From positions 1 to 64,000 of IMG/VR virus record IMGVR_UViG_3300025616_000004: DNA of 64,000 nt; one strand, written 5' to 3'. The notes under the pieces are model-generated. The model did not search any database and had not been told where the DNA came from. It saw only the letters and a program-made list of their open reading frames with translations. Positions 1-6,467 of the stretch are shown here, in pieces. This DNA comes from a virus. How positions within the stretch are numbered: the stretch's first letter is position 1; every line of letters starts with the position of its first letter. The position numbers and the translations under genes are program-made.

Positions 1-93
1 ATCCCAGAAGTATAAGAATATATAAGGCTCTTCTGTCTTGTCCATGGGCTTTATTACAGCTAATATTATCTCCTCATCTTTTATTATTATCAT
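1..93 (-). CDS. Partial small phage protein, likely RELLK-tail family (3' end outside window)
   Basis: Only about 30 codons lie inside the window; the gene runs off the left edge. The ATG at 93 overlaps the TGA of the preceding gene by four bases, and GGGAG lies 8 nt upstream inside the last codons of that gene. The N-terminus (MIIIKDEEIILAVIKP) carries the hydrophobic strand seen in the paralogues to its right (LVAI type), so it is probably another member. The diagnostic C-terminal tail is out of view. Confidence 0.6.
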   Translation of the reverse strand, partial: MIIIKDEEIILAVIKPMDKTEEPYIFLYFWD

Positions 94-374
94 CTTAGTA
101 GCTCCCGAATCATTAGTAACTTTTTTATCTTCTTCTTAGACTTAGTAGTTTTAACATTTGTAAATAAGATTCTATCTCGTTGTAGCTCGGTATCTAGTTT
201 TCCGCTGGGCATAAAGGTGTGAACTCCGTTACTACTAATATCATGAGCTACAAGCTTTCCATCCTTATTATAGGAGTACCCGTATAATATTCTTGAACCT
301 GAGTACGAGAGAGCTATGTATTCTATACCTTCATCATTTTCTATCTTTTGTGTAGGATATAGTTTTGGTTTCAT
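90..374 (-). CDS. RELLK-tail family small protein (94 aa)
   Basis: Function unknown. The N-terminal part contains the strand EYIALSYSG and the C-terminus ends KKLLMIRELLR, the tail shared by about 20 genes in this region. Four-base ATGA overlaps join it to its neighbours on both sides. The end codons CGG GAG CTA CTA AGA TGA supply GGGAG as ribosome site of the next gene. Its own start at 374 is preceded by TTGGAGTTATTAAA inside the remnant upstream. Small, basic, no membrane segment. Confidence 0.8.
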   Translation of the reverse strand: MKPKLYPTQKIENDEGIEYIALSYSGSRILYGYSYNKDGKLVAHDISSNGVHTFMPSGKLDTELQRDRILFTNVKTTKSKKKIKKLLMIRELLR

Positions 375-516
375 TTTAATAACTCCAAAGTCATTAAATA
401 TTTACTGATAATACTAGTCTTGGTTGATACTGTTCTACACTTATCCATACGTAAAGTTGAAACATGGTAGTAAGATTGAGGACAGATGTTATATAAGTTA
501 ACTTGGGTCTAATCAT
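371..516 (-). pseudogene. Frameshifted RELLK-tail family member
   Basis: ATG at 516 has a good ribosome site (AAAGGAGTGTTAC). That frame gives a 40-codon ORF (start MIRPKLTYIT) stopping at 394. Another frame of the same stretch reads ISKYLMTLELLK up to a TGA at 371-373 that overlaps the next ATG, exactly as in intact family members. The distance from ATG to this TGA is 146 bases, not a multiple of three, so at least one indel separates start and tail. The tail codons with the embedded TTGGAG ribosome site survive. Confidence 0.6.
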
Positions 517-548
517 GTAACACTCCTTTCAATCAATCTTACCATATT

Positions 549-591
549 ATAATAGCACATGCCCGAAGATAGGTCAATCTCTTCGGGCATG
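549..591 (-). promoter_or_regulatory. Promoter inside a 12-bp perfect inverted repeat
   Basis: On the minus strand TTGACC (572-577) and TATTAT (549-554) are separated by 17 bp. The -35 box lies in the 10-nt loop of a perfect 12-bp inverted repeat (558-569 with 580-591, arms CATGCCCGAAGA/TCTTCGGGCATG). It lies upstream of the frameshifted gene starting at 516 and downstream of the gene ending at 607. The stem may act as an operator, or as the 3' end of the upstream transcript. Confidence 0.65.
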
Positions 592-606
592 GTTCGTTAC
601 ATTATG

Positions 607-867
607 TTATGCTAAGTATTCTCCAACTGTTTTAAAGTCGAGGGTCTTTCCAAATCTATCCAGTATTGGAAGTTCATGTATGTTCCTATGGTATAGGCTT
701 ATATGATTTAAGTGTTGTTTTCGTTCGTCCTCCGTTGGAAACCAACTAAATGACGGACTCTTTTTAACCTCATCTTGCCCGTCTTCTAATGCTTCGTCAC
801 TAATATATACACAGTCTTCTGCTATAATACTAACGAATATGAATTTTGCATCTTCTCGGTTTGTCAT
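607..867 (-). CDS. Small acidic phage protein (86 aa)
   Basis: Function not recognised. The start at 867 is preceded by AAGGAGAAGAATA. Near the N-terminus is a hydrophobic strand (FIFVSII) at the position of the LVAI strand of the neighbouring family, and the C-terminus FKTVGEYLA vaguely resembles the start of the family tail (KYLM), so it may be a truncated relative. It is the last gene before the hairpin promoter at 549-591. Confidence 0.65.
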   Translation of the reverse strand: MTNREDAKFIFVSIIAEDCVYISDEALEDGQDEVKKSPSFSWFPTEDERKQHLNHISLYHRNIHELPILDRFGKTLDFKTVGEYLA

Positions 868-883
868 TATTCTTCTCCTTATG

Positions 884-1198
884 TTATTTTAATAACTCCT
901 TCATCATTAAGAAATTGTTTATAACCTTTACATCCCTAGTTGTTTTATACCCTTGAGATCTGTCATAGCTAAGGTGTTGACTCAAAGACTTTCTAATATT
1001 AATACCTTCTGTATGAAGATTGGAATCCCATACATCTTTAGCATAATAAGGACAATCTTTATGTTCAATCATGCTTTCTGTGATACATTCGAGATAAGTC
1101 TTACCATCTCCTTTAAAGACATGAGTACTATACAGAACATATTCTATTATATCCCTACTGTCTATGAAGGTTGACAATGCTACATATTTCCTATTCAT
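884..1198 (-). CDS. RELLK-tail family small protein (104 aa)
   Basis: N-terminus MNRKYVALSTF carries the family strand, C-terminus INNFLMMKELLK the family tail. Its ATG overlaps the TGA of the frameshifted upstream copy (ATGA). Here the end codons AAG GAG TTA TTA AAA are followed by TAA and a 16-nt gap, and the next gene has its own ribosome site. The ELLK tail is therefore kept even where it is not needed as a ribosome site, which argues that the peptide itself also matters. Confidence 0.8.
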   Translation of the reverse strand: MNRKYVALSTFIDSRDIIEYVLYSTHVFKGDGKTYLECITESMIEHKDCPYYAKDVWDSNLHTEGINIRKSLSQHLSYDRSQGYKTTRDVKVINNFLMMKELLK

Positions 1199-1429
1199 TT
1201 CAATAACTCCCCCGCCATTAAGAACTTATTAGCTTCTTGAACTCCTTCCACTAAAAAAGGGTCAGTTAAAGTACTTTTATCATACTTAAAATTCTCCTCA
1301 AGACTCTGCTCAGATGCGTAGTTAGTAGTTCCATTATAAAACTCTATGTGTAATTCATTGCCTACCATAAAGTATTTGTACTTTATTTTGCCCTTGTCTA
1401 GGGTTAACGCTACATATTTTTTTACTCAT
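1195..1429 (-). pseudogene. RELLK-tail family member with a frameshift in an A7 run
   Basis: Start ATG at 1429 follows AGGTGGCAGGC. After ATG AGT comes a run of seven A; with six A the frame would read MSKKYVALTLDKGKIKYKYF and continue open to ANKFLMAGELLK and TGA at 1195. As written, the ATG frame stops after about 25 codons and the family frame has no start. This is a one-base insertion in a homopolymer: either a real mutation, a sequencing error or slippage-dependent expression. The tail overlaps the next ATG as usual. Confidence 0.6.
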
Positions 1430-1497
1430 GCCTGCCACCTATAATCTTTACAGTCGTACTTCTTCTTAGTATACCGATTATTTCAATAACTCCTTAA

Positions 1498-1770
1498 TTA
1501 ACCAAAATACTCCACAGGTTCACCGTCGTTCTCCTCAACTCTTCCCATGTAGTCTTCGAAATCAAGCCCCCTATCCTCAGCCCATAGAAGGGCTTCCTCA
1601 TCCGAGAAGCCACTGTCCCAATCTCTGTTATTATCTTTATCGATACTATCCAAGGCACTACTCAAATAAATATCAACGTAAGCATCCCTCATATACTCTA
1701 GGTATGCTCTCTCTAAACTCTTTTTATCATTTCTGGCTTTAGTTATTAACTCCCTGATCTTATTAATCAT
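1498..1770 (-). CDS. Acidic phage protein of unknown function (90 aa)
   Basis: Not recognised. A basic N-terminal helix (residues 1-25) is followed by a strongly acidic half with many Asp, Glu and Trp (DWDSGFSDEEALLWAEDRG). It lacks the family tail, but just after its stop, out of frame, stands AAGGAGTTATTGAAATAA, the DNA of a KELLK tail. This looks like a recombination scar. Start at 1770 follows AAAGGAGTTAATGAA. Confidence 0.7.
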   Translation of the reverse strand: MINKIRELITKARNDKKSLERAYLEYMRDAYVDIYLSSALDSIDKDNNRDWDSGFSDEEALLWAEDRGLDFEDYMGRVEENDGEPVEYFG

Positions 1771-1796
1771 TTCATTAACTCCTTTAATTAACCTAC

Positions 1797-2327
1797 CTAA
1801 ACTTTAAGGGTTAGTCCACAACTCTCGCAAACTAGGGAAGCTTCTCCCTTTATAACTCCCGCTAAGTTATACCAGCTATTTTCTTCGTTCTCATGCTCAG
1901 TGTATTCTTTACCACAAGAGCATTGTACCCTTAGCACTTTAATTATAGTAAAAGAGACTTTAGGAGCTACCGTTTTACCTTTGCTCTTTGCGTGTGTAAT
2001 CCTAAAAAGTAACTGTGGTTTAGATATTAGATCATGACTTGATAATCTAACACCCACAGTATTCCCTATATTCCATGCAAATACTATAGAATATAATTTT
2101 CCTTCAATGAAAGCTTTAAAGTTCTGTCCCCTAGGACATCTATTTCTTATAACCTCATACTCGTTACCTTTATAATCAGTAAGGTATATTACGGCTACGG
2201 ATATATCCCTGTCTTCATGTGTTTCTACCCTATAATTTCTTATACCATCAACTACTCCATATTTCTTTTCAGCTTGGGTGTAGACCTTAATTATATCTTC
2301 TAAAGTTTTAGCTTCTTTAATAATCAT
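1797..2327 (-). CDS. Zinc-ribbon phage protein (176 aa)
   Basis: Function not recognised. I place the start at ATG 2327 because AAAGGAGACTGTATT lies directly before it; an in-frame ATG seven codons upstream lacks a ribosome site. The C-terminal 40 residues hold CSCGKEY and CESCGL, two Cys pairs that would bind one zinc. The first 130 residues are mixed alpha/beta. It is the first gene after the hairpin promoter at 2361-2398. Confidence 0.7.
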   Translation of the reverse strand: MIIKEAKTLEDIIKVYTQAEKKYGVVDGIRNYRVETHEDRDISVAVIYLTDYKGNEYEVIRNRCPRGQNFKAFIEGKLYSIVFAWNIGNTVGVRLSSHDLISKPQLLFRITHAKSKGKTVAPKVSFTIIKVLRVQCSCGKEYTEHENEENSWYNLAGVIKGEASLVCESCGLTLKV

Positions 2328-2360
2328 AATACAGTCTCCTTTAATCAACCTTACATAGTT

Positions 2361-2398
2361 AGTATAGCATAAGGTAGACTCAGTTACAAGCCTACCTT
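2361..2398 (-). promoter_or_regulatory. Hairpin-embedded promoter, TTGTAA type
   Basis: Minus strand TTGTAA (2384-2389), 17 bp, TATACT (2361-2366). The -35 box straddles the 8-nt loop of an inverted repeat (AAGGTAGGCT / AGTCTACCTT, one mismatch, 2371-2398). The same layout recurs at 29898-29936 and 61068-61106 with different stem sequence but the same GACTTGTAA-type core. It drives the gene starting at 2327. Confidence 0.7.
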
Positions 2399-2413
2399 TC
2401 TAAGTTCGTTACA

Positions 2414-2731
2414 TTACTTTAACATTTTACCAGTAGCTATCCTAGGGTGCAAGTCCTTTATTTTTTGATGATATTCCCCCATTGCCCTCCGTATAGCTTC
2501 CCTATCAGTCAGTACTTCCCTATCTGTATAATCTTCAAATCTCTTGATAGCTTCTTCACGGCTATGTGAAGTCTTAACTAATACATGTTTAAACCTATCT
2601 TTAAATAATATCTCCTCAGTGAATTGCCATGGGCAGGTACTTATATAATACTTACCTTGCGAACTATAAAACGCAACGGAGGGCAAGGTGTCTAATATTA
2701 CTAATATCTCCAATGTAAAATCTTTATTCAT
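2414..2731 (-). CDS. Small phage protein, distant RELLK-tail relative (105 aa)
   Basis: Start chosen at ATG 2731, which overlaps the TGA of the upstream gene and has GGGGGTG 8 nt before it; an upstream in-frame ATG lies inside the previous gene. The end IATGKMLK keeps only the last residues of the family tail. The middle holds REAIKRF and REAIRRAMGE helices. Function unknown. Confidence 0.65.
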   Translation of the reverse strand: MNKDFTLEILVILDTLPSVAFYSSQGKYYISTCPWQFTEEILFKDRFKHVLVKTSHSREEAIKRFEDYTDREVLTDREAIRRAMGEYHQKIKDLHPRIATGKMLK

Positions 2732-3039
2732 TTCAACACCCCCTTCCATATTAGATTATCTATTGTATTATCCATAGGATCTCCATTAATATGGAAAGTA
2801 ATACATCCTTTATAAGGAGAGGGTTCTTTAAAATAACTAAGAACTAGTATGGGAATAGTATAGGAATATCGTTTGCCATTAGTCCTGATGCCTACACTGG
2901 AGCTAGTTAAATTGCCCTTACGAGTGTAGTTTTTTACTATATTTAAACAGACTCCAGTATCTCTTCTTATAAATCTACCATGACTTGAGATACAGTATTC
3001 ATTATCTTGACGAAAAACTTTCCACTGCTCTTCTTTCAT
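2728..3039 (-). CDS. Degenerate HNH/NUMOD4-like protein (103 aa)
   Basis: The first 30 residues (WKVFRQDNEYCISSHGRF) match the pattern of NUMOD4 DNA-binding segments, and the second half (VLSYFKEPS...ITFHINGDPMDNTIDNLIW) follows the HNH_3 layout xHxDGxxxxNxxxNLxW. The HRLVA part with the catalytic His and the second His-Asn context are altered, so nuclease activity is doubtful. It ends WKGVLK with TGA overlapping the next ATG, so this former homing gene has adopted the coupling tail of its neighbours. Confidence 0.6.
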   Translation of the reverse strand: MKEEQWKVFRQDNEYCISSHGRFIRRDTGVCLNIVKNYTRKGNLTSSSVGIRTNGKRYSYTIPILVLSYFKEPSPYKGCITFHINGDPMDNTIDNLIWKGVLK

Positions 3040-3122
3040 TTTAACAACATCCTATTTATTTTTAACTAAAACCAGTAACAAATGGATTAGAATGCCCTAG
3101 GGACGAGAAAGTTGTAATTCAT
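3036..3122 (-). pseudogene. Highly reduced RELLK-tail family remnant
   Basis: ATG at 3122 overlaps the TGA of the upstream gene and opens MNYNFLVPRAF followed by a stop, resembling the family N-terminus (LVAI strand). The stretch ends with codons for NRMLLK and a TGA overlapping the ATG at 3039. Only about 85 bp remain between the two coupling junctions, as expected from an internal deletion. Confidence 0.4.
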
Positions 3123-3391
3123 CTCATCAACTCCATAATCATAGAATACTTCCTAAGTTCTTTCTCCTCCTGTACGATACTAAAACTTGTACATTCAAAG
3201 ATAGCTAATCTCCTTCTAAGATCATGATCTACTTCCCTAAGAGTATGTAGGGTAGAACGGTCAAGGTAATCTTCTCCAAGATAAACACACTCCTCTACAT
3301 ACATCCCATACTCATCAAGGTGGAAAAACTTTGTATCAAGTCTCTGTAACGGAGGAATTGCCACAGCTACTAAATTTTTAACTACGTTCAT
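3119..3391 (-). CDS. RELLK-tail family small protein (90 aa)
   Basis: N-terminus KNLVAVAIPP contains the family strand; C-terminus LRKYSMIMELMR is a divergent form of the tail. Both ends overlap neighbours by four bases. The final codons GAG TTG ATG AGA TGA still provide a GGAG core for the remnant downstream. No catalytic motif can be seen. Confidence 0.75.
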   Translation of the reverse strand: MNVVKNLVAVAIPPLQRLDTKFFHLDEYGMYVEECVYLGEDYLDRSTLHTLREVDHDLRRRLAIFECTSFSIVQEEKELRKYSMIMELMR

Positions 3392-3714
3392 TTTAATAGC
3401 TCCCTTGTCATCATATATCTATCAATCTCTTGTTGTGAACTTACAGCTACTAATTCATATCCATTTAATGCATCCTTACTAAATTTAATTAGTTCTTTAA
3501 GACAGTCTTCCCTAGAGGGGTACTTATTACTTAGGTAGTGTTTACGGATCTTCCCTAGCCTACCCTCTTCTTTTATAGCTTGAAAGAAGAGGACACCCGA
3601 AGATATAAAGTAAGTATAAGTATGCCTATCCATCTCGGAGCTCATGGATATTGCTATATACTCTTGTTTCATTACTTTAGCATCGTTAAACATTTTACCA
3701 GTACCTTCTTTCAT
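3388..3714 (-). CDS. RELLK-tail family small protein (108 aa)
   Basis: C-terminus IDRYMMTRELLK, strand QEYIAIS near residue 17. The start at 3714 (MKEGTGKMFN) has AGAAGG upstream. The first 15 codons look like a translated junction: ACTGGTAAAATGTT and AAAGTAATG are shared with the end of the gene at 2414, so the original start may have been the ATG of MKQEYIAIS. Followed by a four-base overlap. Confidence 0.75.
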   Translation of the reverse strand: MKEGTGKMFNDAKVMKQEYIAISMSSEMDRHTYTYFISSGVLFFQAIKEEGRLGKIRKHYLSNKYPSREDCLKELIKFSKDALNGYELVAVSSQQEIDRYMMTRELLK

Positions 3715-3715
3715 G

Positions 3716-4009
3716 CTACCAATACCTTCTTTCTCTTATAGATCCATGTAGACCTGTAGGATTCCCATCTAAATCTAATAACTCCATGGTATCTCCTCGA
3801 AGTTGGCTCAGTTGGTAATGCTTTACGTCATGCTCTAAATGACCTAGGCTTTCTGTGCCGTCGAAGATCTCTTCACCTTTTCTGTATATTTTAAGGATAT
3901 AGCCTCTAAGTAGCCACTTTAGTAATAAGTCTTTCAAATCATCTCCATATTTCCCAATACCTATATCAAGAGAGAGGCAAGATATCTGTACTTTTTTATA
4001 GTAATACAT
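3716..4009 (-). CDS. Hypothetical phage protein (97 aa)
   Basis: Not recognised and without the family tail. Start at 4009 follows AGGGATTAGCTACA. Sequence shows a helix-rich centre (DDLKDLLLKWLLRGYILKIY) and a polar C-terminus ending RERRYW. AGAAGG in its last codons serves as ribosome site for the gene at 3714. Confidence 0.7.
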   Translation of the reverse strand: MYYYKKVQISCLSLDIGIGKYGDDLKDLLLKWLLRGYILKIYRKGEEIFDGTESLGHLEHDVKHYQLSQLRGDTMELLDLDGNPTGLHGSIRERRYW

Positions 4010-4054
4010 TGTAGCTAATCCCTAGACTGCCTTTGAATCACAGTATCATTTTAG

Positions 4055-4225
4055 TTATTGTTTGTTATTGTTTCTATCCAGTTTAGTTTTACTTTTAACT
4101 AGTCTGCTTCCAGTACCTCCACAATAGTCACATGTTCCCAAGTAGTTACCTATTAACAATCCTCTTGAATACGTATGCTTTATATTCCCAGTACCTAAAC
4201 ATTCCTTACATTGTTTCTCATTCAT
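4055..4225 (-). CDS. DnaJ-type zinc-finger miniprotein (56 aa)
   Basis: The 56-aa product holds two CxxCxGxG motifs, CKECLGTG at residues 6-13 and CDYCGGTG at residues 32-39, the repeat of the DnaJ central zinc domain, which would together bind one zinc. There is no J domain. Start at 4225 directly follows the previous stop, with AGGGGG in that gene's last codons as ribosome site. A role in protein folding or RNA binding is possible but unproven. Confidence 0.7.
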   Translation of the reverse strand: MNEKQCKECLGTGNIKHTYSRGLLIGNYLGTCDYCGGTGSRLVKSKTKLDRNNNKQ

Positions 4226-4411
4226 CTAGATAATCCCCCTGAACAACATGCTAAAGACAATTACAAGTATAGATGCTACAATGAATGCTATAATTTCTGA
4301 ATCATCAAATTCTGAATCATCTTTAATATACTTGCCCCTATCTACTCCTAGACGACTATCCATGGATTTAGTAGATTCACTTTTAATCCTCTGGTATTCT
4401 TCTTTGTTCAT
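4226..4411 (-). CDS. Small C-tail-anchored membrane protein (61 aa)
   Basis: A polar, charged N-terminal 38 residues is followed by one hydrophobic segment (IIAFIVASILVIVFSMLF, about residues 40-57) and a short end, suggesting a single membrane span with the N-terminus in the cytoplasm. Overlaps the preceding gene by 29 bases. Function unknown. Confidence 0.65.
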   Translation of the reverse strand: MNKEEYQRIKSESTKSMDSRLGVDRGKYIKDDSEFDDSEIIAFIVASILVIVFSMLFRGII

Positions 4412-4565
4412 GTATTTTTATCTCCTTACGTATTCTTTTATATGCTTTGCCTACTCCCTTATCATTTTCATCTTCAACTCTCATGTCACAATCAAATAAG
4501 TTTTCTTCTACCCAATCCAGTATAGCACATAAATCATCCAAAGTCAAGTTTATCTGTTCTCTCAT
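4383..4565 (-). CDS. Hypothetical acidic/basic helical protein (60 aa)
   Basis: Not recognised. Charged helical sequence (LTLDDLCAILDWVEENLF, then AYKRIRKEIKIHEQRR). Its ATG overlaps the TGA of the RELLK-tail gene upstream (AGGGAGTTATTAAAATGA), so it is translated by the coupling site encoded there although it is not itself a family member. Confidence 0.7.
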   Translation of the reverse strand: MREQINLTLDDLCAILDWVEENLFDCDMRVEDENDKGVGKAYKRIRKEIKIHEQRRIPED

Positions 4566-4876
4566 TTTAATAACTCCCTCACCATAAGATACTTATTGAT
4601 CTCTTTCTCATCTGTTATTACTTTGAAGCTACTATTATAATTACAAAACCTGCTACTATCTGAGGATAGTCTATCTCTAAGTTCTTCCGCAGATCTGTAA
4701 TGTATTCTATCAATATTATCATAAGGATTTACGTCTTGATAATAGTATAACTCTTTACAAGTCCTACAGTATAATCCAAAAAGGATTCCCTCTTCGTCCA
4801 TGTAAACACCTTCTATAAACCTAGACTCTCCTGGGCATATAACCAAGGCTACTCTTTCAGCTACTCTTGTTCTCAT
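4562..4876 (-). CDS. RELLK-tail family small protein (104 aa)
   Basis: Strand RVALVICPG near the N-terminus, tail ITDEKEINKYLMVRELLK at the end. Middle part has YYYQDVNPYD and SAEELRDRL, matching the helix before the tail in other members. End codons AGG GAG TTA TTA AAA TGA give a perfect ribosome site for the gene at 4565. Function unknown. Confidence 0.8.
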   Translation of the reverse strand: MRTRVAERVALVICPGESRFIEGVYMDEEGILFGLYCRTCKELYYYQDVNPYDNIDRIHYRSAEELRDRLSSDSSRFCNYNSSFKVITDEKEINKYLMVRELLK

Positions 4877-5133
4877 TTCAATAACTCCTCAAGCATTAAA
4901 TACTTTACTGTCTCCTCGGGGGTAGCTAATCTCCTGTTAGTATTTCCTGAGAGTAGTCTTCTCATATCTCCTTTGTCTTTATGGTTAAAGAATGAAGGAA
5001 GTCTTGTTCCAGTACCGTACCCGTCTGTAGTAACATAGTATGTTCCGTAGTTTCCTTCTCTCCTACTTGTTTCCTTTGTTAGTTTGATAAAAGTCATGTT
5101 ATCATCTATAATTAAGAGTATGAATTTTCTCAT
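4873..5133 (-). CDS. RELLK-tail family small protein (86 aa)
   Basis: N-terminus MRKFILLIIDDN is a more hydrophobic version of the family strand. C-terminus ATPEETVKYLMLEELLK keeps the tail. Its start shares one base with the upstream stop (TAATG) and its stop overlaps the next ATG by four bases, with GAGGAG in the final codons. Confidence 0.8.
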   Translation of the reverse strand: MRKFILLIIDDNMTFIKLTKETSRREGNYGTYYVTTDGYGTGTRLPSFFNHKDKGDMRRLLSGNTNRRLATPEETVKYLMLEELLK

Positions 5134-5510
5134 TATTTTAATAACTCCTGTGTCATTAGTATCTTATTTATTTCTTTAGGATCTGTAATAAGTTTATGAC
5201 TCTCTGGAATACAATCTAGGAGTATCTGGAGTGAAGTACATTCAGCACGACATCGTCCACTATCCCATACATGTTCTGATGGAGTGTAGTAGCATATTAC
5301 TTCTCGATAGTATTTCAGATTGATCTCGTTCATTATAACTCCAGATGGAAGTACCCGTCTCATCCAATACAGAAGGCTAACATCCTCATCACCAAAACTA
5401 CCGCTCCATGCTAGTAGACTATAAGGTAATACCTCGATAGCTACCAGTTCAATTTCTGGATGGCTAGTCTCCATGTTAATAGTTACGTATTTAATTCCGA
5501 GATATTTCAT
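5133..5510 (-). CDS. RELLK-tail family protein, YWMRR subgroup (125 aa)
   Basis: One of three closely related copies (with 5797-6165 and 6162-6467). Blocks in order: ELVAIEVL strand, LLYWMRRVLPSGVI hairpin, a Tyr-rich segment with ICYYTP, a helix SLQILLD, then LITDPKEINKILMTQELLK. The conserved blocks along the whole chain show that the family is a real protein fold, not only a shared end. Function unknown. Confidence 0.8.
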   Translation of the reverse strand: MKYLGIKYVTINMETSHPEIELVAIEVLPYSLLAWSGSFGDEDVSLLYWMRRVLPSGVIMNEINLKYYREVICYYTPSEHVWDSGRCRAECTSLQILLDCIPESHKLITDPKEINKILMTQELLK

Positions 5511-5797
5511 TTTAATAACTCCCTAGTCATCAAGTACCTATTGATCTCTTTCTCGTCTGTTATAACTTCTTTACTGTAATCATCTTCATAGTCTCTTACT
5601 ATACATTTTATATTAGTGTACCCATTGTAGAATATTCCTATACTACTACGATGTATTTTAAAGTCATAATAAGGTATAGTCTTTAATACTGTCTTACGAC
5701 TTCCCCACATAGAACCCAGCCTCTCATAGAAAGCATAGACTAGAGCACCTCCCTGCCTATATTTAACTATAGCTACTAATTTTAAATTGTCTTCCAT
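5507..5797 (-). CDS. RELLK-tail family small protein (96 aa)
   Basis: N-terminus DNLKLVAIVKYRQGG, C-terminus VITDEKEINRYLMTRELLK. It lies between two members of the YWMRR subgroup but lacks that block, so the neighbours are not simple tandem duplicates of each other. Start shares one base with the upstream TAA (TAATG). Confidence 0.8.
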   Translation of the reverse strand: MEDNLKLVAIVKYRQGGALVYAFYERLGSMWGSRKTVLKTIPYYDFKIHRSSIGIFYNGYTNIKCIVRDYEDDYSKEVITDEKEINRYLMTRELLK

Positions 5798-6165
5798 TAC
5801 TTTAGTAACTCCTTTGTCATTAATATCTTATTAATTTCTTTAGGATCTGTTATTAGATTATTAAGGGATGAGGTTGAATCTAGTAATTCTTTAAGTGATT
5901 TGCGTTCATACTGTCTTTCAGCTATGTTCCACATATAATCTAATGAAGAGTAACATATCAGTTTTGAATAGTACTCTCTATTAAAATCATTATCTATAAT
6001 TCCTTCTGGAGCTATCTTTCTCATCCAGTAGAGAGTTGTAATCTCTATCTCCCCCATCCCTCCACAGAAGCGGGGGTATGCTAGTTCTTCAATAGCTACT
6101 AGTTCACAAGGAGAGCCGTGCTTACTTAAATCTATATTCATTGTTGTTGTTAGTATAGGTTTCAT
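5797..6165 (-). CDS. RELLK-tail family protein, YWMRK subgroup (122 aa)
   Basis: Close paralogue of 5133-5510: CELVAIEEL, TLYWMRKIAPEGII, ICYSS, SLKELLD and LITDPKEINKILMTKELLK occur in the same order with similar spacing. The divergence is large enough to be old, or under diversifying pressure. Coupled to both neighbours by overlapping stop and start codons. Confidence 0.8.
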   Translation of the reverse strand: MKPILTTTMNIDLSKHGSPCELVAIEELAYPRFCGGMGEIEITTLYWMRKIAPEGIIDNDFNREYYSKLICYSSLDYMWNIAERQYERKSLKELLDSTSSLNNLITDPKEINKILMTKELLK

Positions 6166-6467
6166 CTCCGTAACTCCATGATCATTAATATCTTATTGAT
6201 CTCTTTTCTATCTATTATCAATTCGATAGCAACTGGGTTTATCTTAATTAGTTCTTCTAAAGAACTTCTCATATCTTCACAGATATTGTTCCAGTCATAG
6301 TTTATATAAGAATGTGCTTGGATAGCTTTAGGATCATGAAAGACTACACCTTCTATAGGAATTCTTCTAATCCAATAAGCACATAACCACCGTCCACTAA
6401 GTTCTTCTAGACGTTGGATAGCTACTATTTCACAAGGGATAACTGGTGTCCGAACCCATGTATTCAT
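6162..6467 (-). CDS. RELLK-tail family protein, YWIRR subgroup (101 aa)
   Basis: Shorter third copy of the subgroup: CEIVAIQRL, AYWIRRIPIEGVV, SLEELIK and IIDRKEINKILMIMELRR. The last residues are ELRR; the codons still leave GGAG-like sequence before the next ATG, and the stop overlaps it. Confidence 0.8.
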   Translation of the reverse strand: MNTWVRTPVIPCEIVAIQRLEELSGRWLCAYWIRRIPIEGVVFHDPKAIQAHSYINYDWNNICEDMRSSLEELIKINPVAIELIIDRKEINKILMIMELRR

